The notes: generated by a model from the sequence alone, not told the origin. Shown: positions 22,011 through 36,172, numbered from the stretch's first letter. The stretch is 64,000 nucleotides of DNA from Cylicocyclus nassatus (GCA_958299035.1 CATQJL010000001.1:18335433-18399432); one strand, 5' to 3'. Numbers and translations: made by a program.

Positions 22011-22519
22011 GAAGAGAGGAGTAGCGCCTCATTTTGTGGGTTTCGTTATAGAATTCATTTTTCGAACACGTTTGCTAAGCATCTTGATTTTTTAGCGTAA
22101 TTTGCACATTTTAATCAGTTTTGTTCTCGAGGGACTAGAATTTGTGAGCGGTCAATCAATTTGGGCTCGATTAAAGGAAAAGTTTGGCGTTAGTGAAGTA
22201 GAGCCTCGTTTTGGAAATTCTATCTCTCTCTGCCGCTCAAATATTGGGAAAATTAATCAAACATGCGAATGAGCATGCTCAAGTAACCTGATTTTACTGT
22301 CAAAAAACCTAGCGTTGGATCTATTTTGCTTAAGGGGATGTGAAATGACATTCTGCGTAGTAGAATTCATTTTGAAAATCCTTTTACTCTTTGCGGACAA
22401 ATTAAAATCCGTGGTCATTGCTTTGTACGCAAATGTACCGGCCCACTTCTCTCTCTCAAAAAACTCATCGCGTAAAGGCAGTATCTGGGCGGATTTGAGA
22501 GCAGTCAGTCTTAACTTTT
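22011..22519. other. Non-repetitive interior of Helitron-2 copy 1
   Basis: Diverged flank of the array, then sequence without recognisable coding content. A plus frame from 22315 is open for 88 codons but shows no domain. Confidence 0.35.
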
Positions 22520-23480
22520 ATGAAGGGCTTGCCCATGCCAACCATAGCCCGACTGCGGCTGCAAAGCCCCTCGGTCCATAAAGGCAGTGTCCACGCAAAA
22601 AGTGATTTTGTGATTTTGTGCCTACCTGGGCCTATTCGCTATGGTGAATCCGAAAATTCACACTGGAGAGCGCGGAAACGGCTAAAAAGGGCCCTAATGG
22701 AGGAGGGAAATAACAAGTGGGCGGGGCTGTTCACACTGTGATGTCACTCCCCAGATTCAGGAGCGATCTTGTCGTTCCTGATTTTATAACACGCGTTCGC
22801 ATTTGGTTGGTGGCGATGTCAGAGCGACTATTGGAAGAGAGAAGATCGCTCTTGAATTCTGGGAAAGTGACGTCACAATGTGAACAGCCCCACCCATCCG
22901 CGATTTCCCTCCTGCGTTAGAGCCTTTTTTCGCTGTTTTCGCGCTCTCCAGTGTTGATTTTTGGATTCGGTGTAGCGACTAGGTCCAGATAAGCACAGAA
23001 TCTTAGAATCGACTATTTGCGTGGACACTGCCTCTAAGCAGGAGGTCATGGCGGGACAGCCGCTGGAGCCAATGACATCGTCGTAACAGCCGTGTCCCAG
23101 CACGACTTTCTGCTTCGTTAAAGGCAGTGTATTAGCAGAATGAACCTCTGTCAGATTCTGGTAGTGTTTGGTAATAGACTCCCCAAATACACCGTACCCC
23201 AACCTCACCCTCCAATTCATGCGCTAAGTCCTGAAAAAGCGCTTCAAAACTCCATTGCAGGACTTGGAGCATAAAATGGAGGACGGGGTTGCGGCTGCGG
23301 TGTATTTCGGGGGTCTACTACCCAACACTACCAAAATCTGGTAGAGGTCCATTCTGCTGATCCACTGCCTCTACGGACCGAGGGGCGCATCTGTTTAGGC
23401 TTCTGAAGCAGTTTTCTCGCTTCAGAAGTAATATTTGCAGTCGCAATCGAGCTATGGTTGGCATAGGCAGCCCGCTTCAA
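22520..23480. repeat. Nested fold-backs inside Helitron-2 copy 1
   Basis: Three inverted repeats share AGGCAGTG-type ends. (a) about 22574-23038: AAAGGCAGTGTCCACGCAAA against TTTGCGTGGACACTGCCT. (b) about 23119-23374: GGCAGTGTATTAGCAGAATG against CATTCTGCTGATCCACTGCC. (c) an outer pair: CCCCTCGGTCC near 22567 against GGACCGAGGGG near 23376, and CATGCCAACCATAG near 22536 against CTATGGTTGGCATAG near 23452. This looks like a fold-back element that acquired further insertions of its own kind. No target duplications resolved. Confidence 0.7.
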
Positions 23481-23499
23481 TAAACAGTTGAGGTAGGCT

Positions 23500-24340
23500 G
23501 CAGACGTCCCACCTTTGCTTCTTAAAGAGAGAATAGCAGGGCGCTTGGTCTCGCTGGCAGAAAGACCAGGGACTTTATGCGGCTGAATACTTTTTCAAAG
23601 ACTTTCTAGGTCCCACAAATTTATAATAATTTGGCAAGAGTTACTTTCGTTTTCTTCCACTTCAAAATCGTCCTGCTTTTGCCTCCAGAGGAAAAGAGCA
23701 GGGCGAACTTGGTTTCGCTGGCAGAAAGGCCGGGTAATTTATGCCACAGGACTCATTTTTCTCAACAACTGTTAGGCTTAAAAAATGCTGAAAGATACTT
23801 TTGCCGTTGTCTTGGAAACGCCCTACTTTTGCCTCTGAATGAGAAAAGAGCAAGGCGAACCTTTTCGCTGGTAGAAAGACCAACTTGTGCGACAGAACAA
23901 ATTTTAAAAAGTATAAAGAGATGTCCCAGTTTTGCCTCCAACAGAGAGAATAGCAGGGCGCTTGATCTCACCGGCAGAAAGGCCAGGGACTTTATGCGGC
24001 AAACTTTTTCAAAGACTTTCTAGGTTCCACATTTGAATTTATAAAATTTCTCAGGACCTTCCACTCTAAAATCAAAATCTAAAATCATCCTTCTTTTCCC
24101 TCCAAAGGGAAAAGAGCTAAGAGAACTTGGTCTTGTGGCAGAAAGACGAGGAACTTCATGCGACGGAACACTTTTTCTTAACAGTTCCAGACTTGTAAAA
24201 CTTTGTGGAAGGGTACTTTTGAGTTCTCTACTCTTGTCTTCAAAGAAGAAAGATTAGGGCCCGCTGGCAGAAAATATCAGGGATCTAATCTTATGAAACC
24301 CAGTGAAAGCTGTTTTGGAAGAGTGATTATTTGCAGTTTT
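23500..24340. repeat. Tandem array 2 of Helitron-2 (copy 1)
   Basis: Diverged repeats carrying GCTTTTGCCTCCA(G/A)AGG, AAAGAGCAGGGCGAA, TCGCTGGCAGAAAG and GACTTTATGCG. The same words build the longer array at 54130-55700 in copy 2. Confidence 0.75.
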
Positions 24341-24444
24341 GGTTTTAGTTAAAGAAAAGCCTTACCGCTTTTCGAGGTATAGCAGTGTTCCATAAAATCA
24401 ATATGGACTTCGGTCCAAAGCAGCTGATCTCTATTAGAGATGAT

Positions 24445-26002
24445 GGCACAGGGTGGTAAAGCTTGATCAATTCAGGTGAACTGAACTTAACCCATCAGTT
24501 GAGCTTACGTCAAGTAATTTGATAACCGCCGATCTTCCGATACCATAAGTATGGCAAGTGAGGTGACAGTTGCCATCCGTCCACCTGCTGCAGTCAACTG
24601 CTGCACATCAGTTCACAGTCAGTTGAGCTGAACGTGAAGTGATGTCAGACAAATGCAAAGCGTGGAAAAGAGGAAACGCAGAGAAGACCCCCGTAAGTTG
24701 CTCCTTAGTAACTTACGATGCACATCAGTTTGCTTAATACTGCGGACAAAATCGGCCCAAAACTGTACAATCAGGGCTCGGCACCAGGGAAATTTTCAAA
24801 ACGAAGTTCCGCTTGATCTTAAAAATTTTCTCTTTGACCTGTTCTGAAGACCCGTCATTATTTTTAGATTATGTAAAAGTATGTGGTAGGGTTTCCATGC
24901 GTGCTTATTTCATGGAACATCTTTTCACAGCTTTTCGAGCTTTTTAAGTGGTTGAATCACATTTTGAAAAGCAGAGAAAGCCGATTTTTCTACTGCAGAG
25001 CAGACCGAGTAATTTTCGAATGGCTATAAAGTGCTGAAAAGAAAACATGCAGACTTTTACAGAGAAGAAACAATTTTTACTTTTACGGTGTAGATACGTT
25101 TCATGTGAAAAAGTATGAAAAGTTATGTGAGCAAAGTATCGGTGCCAGCTCAGCTGGCACCAATACTTTGCGCGGTGCCAGCTAAGTCAGAAAAAAGTTA
25201 AGCACAGCTTCATTCACGTAAATTTTCTTAAATATTTGGGCCATAGTTCGGATCCCCCAACGCGTATGTACACACTAAATTTGGTGTCATACTATTGCGT
25301 TTTGGCTGAAAACAACGCTTTTGTTGTTTGATGGACAGCATGCCAGTGGCTCGCCGGCAGCATTCTAGCAGCTCTTCTCCATCCCGGACCCCGGAAAAAA
25401 CGATATCCCCTTTGTTTTCCGCCCTAAAGACGATACCCAGCTTGACCCGGTGCCAGCTCTGGCAAGCCCTGTGCACAATACAGGGGCCCGAAAAGGAGAG
25501 AATTGATGAATAGCTGATTTTGGCGTGGAAAGGAAGGAAACAGATTTTTTCTTTTTTGTAAAATTTGCTGACTTTTTTGAAAAAGCTGCTTAAGACGAGA
25601 ATTTATTGATTCAATTCACTGAGTTCATGTTGCAACCATTTCATTTACTTTCATGAAAATTTCGTCAAAAATGTGTTTTTGTGTTATCCATGCATGTACT
25701 AGGCGAAATCCTTGATAGCGGTCATCATCGACTTTGCGAAAGTGGTCGCTATCAAGGCGCCAGGTGATACAGCAAAAGGGTGACGCTAGCCGGTGTTGAA
25801 CCATGGCCGCGCGCTCGCTTCCACTCACTTGACGTTCGACCAAACCGGCTCAAGTGTTTCCTTTTTCAAGAACACACATGATTATCATGACTAAAAGACG
25901 ATCCGCACGGAACAATAGCTCACTGAATGCTGGACTGAGACGTCCTACGTTCAACGTAGACCCGCATCAGTCGAGTTGCACTAATGGGGGGTTTACTATG
26001 GG
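24445..26002. mobile_element. Copy-1-specific insertion in Helitron-2, ~1.56 kb
   Basis: In copy 2 the sequence runs directly from ...GCAGCTTTCCTTTATTGGAGA to GATATCTTTGCTGATT (about 55785-55812). In copy 1 these flanks are separated by 1.56 kb. The edges are approximate and no clear terminal repeats are visible. Inside is a short hairpin (25132-25170, CAAAGTAT(C/T)GGTGCCAGCT arms) and only short frames. It is either an insertion in copy 1 or a deletion from copy 2. Confidence 0.5.
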
Positions 26003-26294
26003 CCGATATCTTTGCTGATTTTAAATAAAAAATTCTAACTGGGATTTTTGGAATGGGATTTTGCGAGGATTATAGTAGAGATGAATTGCAGATGATTTCC
26101 TACTGTTAAATGCTTTTCCTACAGAACGTAGCATTTTGTTTGTACTATTATTTGAAACTCGTTCAAGAAGGAAAGTCATTCAAGAAATGAATTGAGTTTC
26201 AACTATTCATAGCGACACTCGAACGTATGTATCAATGTATCTGCCTCAACCCACTTGCTAGCGACCCGTAGGGTCGCTAGTATATATATATATA

Positions 26295-27029
26295 TTAGGT
26301 TGAACCGAAAGTTCTGTCGCACCATTTTCAAAAAATCATAACTTCTTTCGGTCACGACGATTTTGCGCAATTCAAATATTATCTGAAAGCATAAAGCATG
26401 TAGTTTCCAAAAGCTCCCTAGCGAGTTTCCGATATGCTCAGATGGAAGAGATAAAAATGAAAGAACGAGATCATCCGAAATTCGGAATTTTTAAGCAGAA
26501 TTCTGCAATTTCAGAAATAGTGCGATAAAATCCAGAAAAGCCATTATCCTAATTTCCCTTACATTTGATTACTATCTGAGTTAAGCTTGTGCTGATCGAG
26601 CCCTTCTTTCAAAAGTTATGAATTTTTGAGAAAAAATGCCAAAAAATCCATTTCTCAAGAATTCTTAGGAAATTGATTTTTCAGCATTATTTTTCAAAAA
26701 ATCATAACTTTTGAAAGAAGGGCTCGATCAGCACAAGCTTAACTCAGATAGTAATCAAATGTAAGCAAAATTAGGATAATGGCTTTTCTGGATTTTATCG
26801 CACTGTTTCTGAATTTTCAGAATTCTTGCTTAAAAATTCCGAATTTCGGATGATCTCGTTCTTTCATTTTTATCTCTGCCACCTGAGCATGTCGGAAAGC
26901 CCCCAGGGAGCTTTTGGAAACTACATGCTTTACGCTTTCAAACAAAATTTGAGTTGCGCAAAATTGTCGTGACCGAAAGAAGTTGTGATTTTTTGAAAAC
27001 GGTGCGACAGAACTTTTGGTTCAACCTAA
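26295..27029. mobile_element. MITE C copy 1, full palindrome, TA-flanked
   Basis: 735 bp, starts TTAGGTTGAACCGAAAG and ends with the reverse complement. Almost the entire element folds back on itself. Contains ATCATAACTTTTGAAAGAAG on both arms. Flanked by TA. Non-coding. Confidence 0.9.
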
Positions 27030-27033
27030 TATA

Positions 27034-27743
27034 TTAGGTTGAACCGAAAGTTCTGTCCCTCCATTTTCAAAAATTCGTAACTTCGCCAGATTTCAACGGA
27101 TTTGCTTGCTCGTAATTTTATTAGAAAGAATAGATCTTCCGCTTTCAAGCCCTGTTTTGCGGAGCTTCTGTTTCACACTGAGTGCCGAGATAAAAATGGA
27201 AAACTAAGACCATGTAAACTTTGACCATTTTAAGTTAGGTCACCAAAAATCTGGAATGCTGCAGAAAAATCTGAAATCGTCAGTACATATGTTTTTTGGC
27301 CTACCCTTTGCATCTGTGAAAAGTTTGTGTTGTTTGGACATCTCTGTGAGAAGTTATGAATATCGAGTTTACTATGGATAACGCCAAAATTAATTAATTT
27401 GGCAATTTTCGTGAAAATCATAACTTCTCGCAGAAACGTCCAAACAGCGCAAACTCTTCACAATTGCAAAGAGTAGGCCAAAAAACATATGTACTGACGA
27501 TTTCAGATTTTTCTGCAGCATTTCAGATTTTTGGTGACCTAACTTAAAATGGTCAAACTTTACATGGTCTTAGTTTTCCATTTTTATCTCGGCACTCAGT
27601 GCGAAGCAGAAGCTACACAAAACAGCGCTTGAAAGCGGAAGACCTATTCTTTCTAATAAAATTACAAGCAAGCAAATCCGTTGAAATCTGGCGAAGTTAC
27701 GAATTTTTGAAAATGGAGGGACAGAACTTTCGGTTCAACCTAA
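27034..27743. mobile_element. MITE D, full palindrome, TA-flanked
   Basis: 710 bp. Ends as in MITE C for about 25 bp (TTAGGTTGAACCGAAAGTTC), then a different interior that is also palindromic (ATTCGTAACTTCGCCAGATT arms). Separated from its neighbours only by TATA. Confidence 0.9.
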
Positions 27744-27747
27744 TATA

Positions 27748-28627
27748 TTAGGTTGTCCCGAAAGTTTTGTCGGTTTTTTTCATCGCTCACTGAAACTTAC
27801 AGAACACCAATCCATGGACGGCTTAGGTGCCGTTTGAATCATATTTTTATTCTTTCGCTTACAGTTATACTTGCTCTCTGATCTACCATGTCTTTGCAAT
27901 GTTATCGCCATGGCTTTTTGAGCATCTCAGCAGTAAGGCCAAATATTTCCTGAATTTTAGAATTCTTTATTCTTATGTTTCCAAAGAGCGCTGATAACTG
28001 TTACGTAGTGCAGCCTTTGGCTACATTGTAACCGTTTTAGATTACGTGGGCCGCTTTTACCAAGTCCGTTATAATTATTTATTTAATAAAAACCGCGGCT
28101 TTTTGATTAAGTTTAACACGTAAAAAAACCAAAAATTCCAAAAAGCTGCTTTTCAAAGCGAATTAAAGTTGATTGTGTTGCATAAATAATGTTTAGTAAG
28201 AATCATGTTTCAATACGCAAAAATTCAAAAGCTTTCGTGTATTTGATGCGGTTGCATGTTTCATGACTTTGCCAAAAATTGAGATCTTCGGAGAAATAAA
28301 TTTTTGAAGTTAAAAACAGCAGATTAGGAGAATTTGAAATACTACTTTGTAGTCCGAGAACTGCTCTATTTGATCCATACTTAAACCTTTTCGAAACTTT
28401 GGAATGAAGTTTTTTGAAATTAGCCTAACTTTAAGCAGGTAAAATTGACGGGTGGAGAATTTTGACAATCGTCAAAAAAAGCATGCAAGATTGTGGCTCA
28501 AAAATATATCCGTAAGAAAGAGAAGGAAATGCTGCATCGAATGCAATTTGAAACACATTCAGGTCTTTATTGTGCGTGGTTTTACAGTGGTTTGAAAAAA
28601 ACCGACAAAACTTTCGGGACAACCTAA
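27748..28627. mobile_element. MITE A copy 2
   Basis: 880 bp, TTAGGTTGTCCCGAAAG at one end and its reverse complement at the other. In opposite internal orientation to copy 1 (begins with the CATCGCTCAC side). Confidence 0.9.
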
Positions 28628-28633
28628 TATATA

Positions 28634-30502
<1,869 letters not shown>

Positions 30503-30518
30503 TATATATATATATATA

Positions 30519-31402
30519 TTAGGTTGTCCCGAAAGTTTTGTCGGTTTTTTTCATCGCTCACCAAACCTCACAGAACACCAATCCATGAACGGCCTAGGTA
30601 TCATTCTATTCATATTTTTATCCTCTTTCTTATAGCTATAATTGTTCCCTGATCTAGCCCGTCTTTGCAATGCTATCGCCATGACTTTTTGAGCACCTCA
30701 GCAGTAACGCCAAAAACTTTCCTGAATTTTCAAAATTTTTATTCTGATATTTTTGACGAGCGCTGGTGACCGTTATGTGGGACAAACCTTTGGTTACATT
30801 GTGGCTATTTTAGATTACGTCGGCCACGTTTATCAAGTCCGTAATAATTATTTATATGAGAAAAACCGCGGCTTTTTGAACACGTTTTACCACGTAAAAT
30901 TACCGAAAATTCCAAAAAGCTGATTTTTGAAGCAAATCAAACTTGGTTATGTTGCATAAATGATGTTTAATAACAATCACGTTTGAATTCGCAAAAACTT
31001 CAAAAGCTTTCATGCTTTTGCTGCAATTGCGCATTTCATGACTTAGCCAAAAATCGAGACCTCAGAAGAAATAATTTTTTAAAGTCAAAATCAGCAAATT
31101 AGGAGGATCTAAGAATACCATTTTGTAGCCCGAGAGTTGCACTATTTAACCCGTACTTGATCTTTTTCGAAACTTTGTAACGAAGTTTTTAAAAATTAGC
31201 TCAACTTTGAACAGGTAAAATTGACAGGTGTAGAGTTTCGGCAATTACCAAAGAAAGCATATAACATTATGGTATGAAAGTGCATTCATAAGAAAGAGAA
31301 GGAAAAGCTGCATCGAATGAATGCTCAAACTCACTCAGATCTTCATTGTGGGTGGTTTTACAGTGGTTTGAAAAAACCGACAAAACTTTCGGGACAACCT
31401 AA
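30519..31402. mobile_element. MITE A copy 3
   Basis: 884 bp, ends as in the other A copies; part of the left arm of the giant inverted repeat. Confidence 0.9.
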
Positions 31403-31403
31403 T

Positions 31404-31491
<88 letters not shown>
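31403..31491. repeat. (TA)n microsatellite
   Basis: About 89 bp, alternating TA with minor interruptions; mirrored at 36173-36258. Confidence 0.95.
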
Positions 31492-31495
<4 letters not shown>

Positions 31496-32316
31496 GCCAT
31501 TTCAAAAGTTCGTTCGCCAGTTTTTTAAAATATCATAACTTCCTTCCCCCTTGGTGGAATTTCCCTTTTTAATTTTTATTTGAAAGAGGAAACCTTTCTC
31601 TTTACAATAGTGTCTTTGCCATGAAATAGCATGAGATTGTTCAAGAGTTAGAAGCAATTGAATAAACTTACTCAAGATTGGCATTTTTTAAGCTGGGTCA
31701 CGAAAAATTCTGGAAGTACTTTTATTTGATAGAGAAAATTATGCTCTTTACTATGGTTTTTCTCCCGCGAATTAAAACTCAAAAGATCGAAAGTTATGAG
31801 CAAACAAAGAGAATTACTTTAGTTTTGCAATTTTTGAGCATGCCCAAAATAGCCCAAAAACGTCACAAAAAGGGCGGGAAAGCCAAGAACAGGGGTTTTG
31901 TGACCTTCTCTTTCTAACTAAGGGATTTTTATACTAAGAAAGAACAGTTTTGATTTTTATGGAAACGTATAGCAGATTCCTAAAAAATCATTACTTTTCA
32001 TAAGAACAGTCGTTCAACAAGGAGTTTGCCTAGCTAGAAAGACGAGAACATAAAACATATGTTTGTGTTTGTTTCGATATTTTTTGTAACGTTCTAAGAT
32101 TTTTGGTGAACTTTTTTAAAATTACCAAAATTTGAGTAGTCTTCTTTTTGCATTTTTAACTCTGCGACTTGTGCTTGGTCCAACGAATTTAAGTTATATT
32201 TAGAAACTACACGATTTCTTTATTTTAGGAAAAATTATCCCAGGCAAATCTAGGCAGACAGCAGAGAGTTACGATTTTTTAGAGAACAATGCGAACGAAC
32301 TTTTGAAATGACCTAA
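31492..32316. mobile_element. MITE F, mariner-type, TA-flanked
   Basis: 825 bp from TTAGGCCATTTCAAAAGTTC to the related reverse complement GAACTTTTGAAATGACCTAA. The two halves are not strongly palindromic; only the ends are inverted. A 79-codon frame (31678-31917) has no recognisable domain and recurs only because the element is repeated. Confidence 0.85.
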
Positions 32317-32322
32317 TATATA

Positions 32323-33057
32323 TTAGGTTGTCCCGAAAGTTCGTTCGCACCATTTTCAAAAAATCATAACTTCTTTCCCTCACAATGATTTTGCGCAAGT
32401 TAAATTCTTTTAGAAAGCGTAAAGCATGTAATTTCCAAGAATCCCCTGGAGACTTTCCAGCATGTTCAGATTGCAGAGATAAAAATGAAAGAACAAAAAC
32501 ATCCGAAATTCGGAATTTTTGAGCAAAAATTCTAAAAATTTAGAAACTGCACGATAAAATCCAAAAAAGCCATTATCCTAATTTCTCTTATATTGATTAC
32601 TAACTGAGTTAAGATTGTGTTGATCGAGCTCTTCTTTCAAAAGTTATGATTTTTTGAAAAAAATTCCGAAAAATCACTTTCTTAAGAATTCCTAAGAAAT
32701 TGATTTTTTCGGCATTTTTCTTCAAAAAATCATAACTTTTGAAAGAAGAGCTCGATCAGCACAAACTCAACCCAGCTAGTAATCAAATATAAGAAAAATT
32801 AGGATACTGGTTTTTCTGGATTTTATCGCGCAGTTTCTAGATTTTTAGAATTTTTGCTCAAAAATTCCGAATTTCGGATGTTTTTGTTCTTTCATTTTTA
32901 TCTCTGCAATCTGAACATGCTGGAAAGTCTCCAGGGGACTCTTGGAAACTACATGCTTTACGTTTTCTAATAAAATTTAAAATGCGCAAAATGGTTATGA
33001 TGCAAAGAAGTTATGATTTTTTGAAAATGGTGCGAACGAACTTTCGGGACAGCCTAA
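32323..33057. mobile_element. MITE G, full palindrome
   Basis: 735 bp, ends TTAGGTTGTCCCGAAAGTTC and near reverse complement. The interior is related to MITE C (ATAACTTTTGAAAGAAG arms, CCGAAATTCGGA word) but the ends resemble MITE A, so it may be a hybrid. Confidence 0.9.
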
Positions 33058-33067
33058 TATATATATA

Positions 33068-34595
33068 CCAGACTAAAGTGCCGCTTCGCGGCACTTTAGT
33101 CTGGCCGTATGTGGAGCAGGATGTGCGCAAAAGTTTGGCACAGTATCTCTTCTTAGACAAAAATTGTGTGTTGCATTAGATAATAGTGAAAGCGGGAAGT
33201 GAGTGAAATTTCTGTAGGTTTCACAGCTTTCCTAGCTCCTCAAAGATTTTCATATTGAAGATCTACAGCTATTTGCAACGAAAGACGTTATCTTGCTGGG
33301 TCCAAAATAGCCATGCTGAGCACGATATTGTGCAATTAGCATGTTTTAATAGCATACTGATCTTTTGAAGATCATCTGCAAAACTTCGCGGAGAAAATAG
33401 AAAGCTCTTCTGTCAGATTGCGCTGCAACCCTCCACTCCCTCTTCCCTCCCTCCTTTCCCCTCGCCCCCCCCCCCCTGCTCTTAAGGAAAGCTTGTCAGC
33501 ATAATCTTTCCCAAAAGTTTCCTTCAAAAAGTGTCCAGATTTTCGTTGTTTTTTTTTCTTCAAAATTGTACCACAGAATTTGCCAAATTGTGTTCCTAAC
33601 CATACCTTTGAGATTTTCAGATTAAATTTTTGTCAAAAATCTTGCATATCCAGCGAGAGTGATTAACGTTTCAAATCTTTTCCGTTTACTTTTTTTTCAT
33701 CACATAGTTTTTCTAAAAACCGTGCAGAAACGTCCTCGGCCCTTCTGAGCTTCTATCAGGGAAAAATCTGATACTCATTTCTTCGCTAAAAATGTCTGAA
33801 TGTCCCTAAATTTAGCAATATTAGAATACTTGGGCCATACTTTGTTAATTTTTGTCTACCTTTCGACTACATCCCAAAAGCTACTATTGAACTCATTCTC
33901 TCAGGACCGCTCAAACCTGTTTATTTGCTTGGAGACGTGTGCATGTCTTTGCCTTTGCTGAAGTCAAAATGCAAATCTCCAATTAAGTTTTTCCTACCCT
34001 CCCCCCCCCCTCGTACGTTCCCATATTTTTCGTACTTCTAGCATTAAGGACCTCCATCTTGCTTCCATCAGCTCACTATGATTTTTATACCTCATTTAAT
34101 ATGATTTTTATATTTAGATAGTCCAAAACCTTGCTAGCGGGAGCTATCTGGGCTCGGACTCTCCTCGCTATTGCGATACATAACGACGGGGGGGGGGCGA
34201 GGGGAAAGGAGGGAGGGAAGAGGGAGTGGAGGGTTGCAGCGCAATCTGACAGAAGAGCTTTCTATTTTCTCCGCGAAGTTTTGCAGATGATCTTCAAAAG
34301 ATCAGTATGCTATTAAAACATGCTAATTGCACAATATCGTGCTCAGCATGGCTATTTTGGACCCAGCAAGATAACGTCTTTCGTTGCAAATAGCTGTAGA
34401 TCTTCAATATGAAAATCTTTGAGGAGCTAGGAAAGCTGTGAAACCTACAGAAATTTCACTCACTTCCCGCTTTCACTATTATCTAATGCAACACCACAAT
34501 TTTTGTCTAAGAAGAGATACTGTGCCAAACTTTTGCGCACATCCTGCTCCACATACGGCCAGACTAAAGTGCCGCGAAGCGGCACTTTAGTCTGG
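33068..34595. mobile_element. Element J: hairpin-ended, ~400-bp inverted repeats
   Basis: 1,528 bp in (TA)n. Each end is itself a 37-bp hairpin (CCAGACTAAAGTGCCGC-TTC-/GAA-...), and the terminal inverted repeats continue to about 33475 and 34186. The 710-bp interior is non-palindromic and has no convincing gene. Polypurine/polypyrimidine runs (C13 at 33467, G9 at 34187, C10 at 34003) mark it. The hairpin matches, with C/T changes, the hairpins at 6825 and 9215, suggesting one wider family. Confidence 0.75.
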
Positions 34596-34605
34596 TATAT
34601 ATATA

Positions 34606-35341
34606 TTAGGCTGTCCCGAAAGTTCGTTCGCACCATTTTCAAAAAATCATAACTTCTTTGCATCATAACCATTTTGCGCATTTTAAATTTTATTAGAAAA
34701 CGTAAAGCATGTAGTTTCCAAGAGTCCCCTGGAGACTTTCCAGCATGTTCAGATTGCAGAGATAAAAATGAAAGAACAAAAACATCCGAAATTCGGAATT
34801 TTTGAGCAAAAATTCTAAAAATCTAGAAACTGCGCGATAAAATCCAGAAAAACCAGTATCCTAATTTTTCTTATATTTGATTACTAGCTGGGTTGAGTTT
34901 GTGCTGATCGAGCTCTTCTTTCAAAAGTTATGATTTTTTGAAGAAAAATGCCGAAAAAATCAATTTCTTAGGAATTCTTAAGAAAGTGATTTTTCGGAAT
35001 TTTTTTCAAAAAATCATAACTTTTGAAAGAAGAGCTCGATCAACACAATCTTAACTCAGTTAGTAATCAAATATAAGAGAAATTAGGATAATGGCTTTTT
35101 TGGATTTTATCGTGCAGTTTCTAAATTTTTAGAATTTTTGCTCAAAAATTCCGAATTTCGGATGTTTTTGTTCTTTCATTTTTATCTCTGCAATCTGAAC
35201 ATGCTGGAAAGTCTCCAGGGGATTCTTGGAAATTACATGCTTTACGCTTTCTAAAAGAATTTAACTTGCGCAAAATCATTGTGAGGGAAAGAAGTTATGA
35301 TTTTTTGAAAATGGTGCGAACGAACTTTCGGGACAACCTAA
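34606..35341. mobile_element. MITE G, mirrored copy
   Basis: Reverse-complement copy of 32323-33057 in the right arm of the giant inverted repeat. Confidence 0.9.
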
Positions 35342-35347
35342 TATATA

Positions 35348-36168
35348 TTAGGTCATTTCAAAAGTTCGTTCGCATTGTTCTCTAAAAAAATCGTAACTCT
35401 CTGCTGTCTGCCTAGATTTGCCTGGGATAATTTTCCTAAAATAAAGAAATCGTGTAGTTTCTAAATATAACTTAAATTCGTTGGACCAAGCACAAGTCGC
35501 AGAGTTAAAAATGCAAAAAGAAGACTACTCAAATTTTGGTAATTTTAAAAAAGTTCACCAAAAATCTTAGAACGTTACAAAAAATATCGAAACAAACACA
35601 AACATATGTTTTATGTTCTCGTCTTTCTAGCTAGGCAAACTCCTTGTTGAACGACTGTTCTTATGAAAAGTAATGATTTTTTAGGAATCTGCTATACGTT
35701 TCCATAAAAATCAAAACTGTTCTTTCTTAGTATAAAAATCCCTTAGTTAGAAAGAGAAGGTCACAAAACCCCTGTTCTTGGCTTTCCCGCCCTTTTTGTG
35801 ACGTTTTTGGGCTATTTTGGGCATGCTCAAAAATTGCAAAACTAAAGTAATTCTCTTTGTTTGCTCATAACTTTCGATCTTTTGAGTTTTAATTCGCGGG
35901 AGAAAAACCATAGTAAAGAGCATAATTTTCTCTATCAAATAAAAGTACTTCCAGAATTTTTCGTGACCCAGCTTAAAAAATGCCAATCTTGAGTAAGTTT
36001 ATTCAATTGCTTCTAACTCTTGAACAATCTCATGCTATTTCATGGCAAAGACACTATTGTAAAGAGAAAGGTTTCCTCTTTCAAATAAAAATTAAAAAGG
36101 GAAATTCCACCAAGGGGGAAGGAAGTTATGATATTTTAAAAAACTGGCGAACGAACTTTTGAAATGGC

Positions 36169-36172
<4 letters not shown>
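35348..36172. mobile_element. MITE F, mirrored copy
   Basis: Reverse complement of 31492-32316, same length. Confidence 0.9.

Larger units (their letters stand above)
17064..26280 (+). mobile_element. Helitron-2 copy 1, 9.2 kb non-autonomous
   Basis: 5' end TCCTTACTATAATATACACT; 3' end with the hairpin AGCGACCC-GTA-GGGTCGCT and CTAG (26277-26280) followed by T. A second copy with the same ends and the same internal order lies at 47747-56648. Shared pieces: the first 170 bp; a GGGCGAGAGATTGTTGTTGT block (17416 here, 50517 there); a ~190-bp tandem array; a second tandem array; and the last 300 bp. It encodes no Rep or helicase, so it would need one in trans. Its large size comes from expanded tandem repeats and insertions. 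Confidence 0.75.

Noticed and set aside
31678..31917. 79-codon frame repeated at 35747-35986
   Set aside because: Identical because MITE F is mirrored, not because of selection; no recognisable domain.
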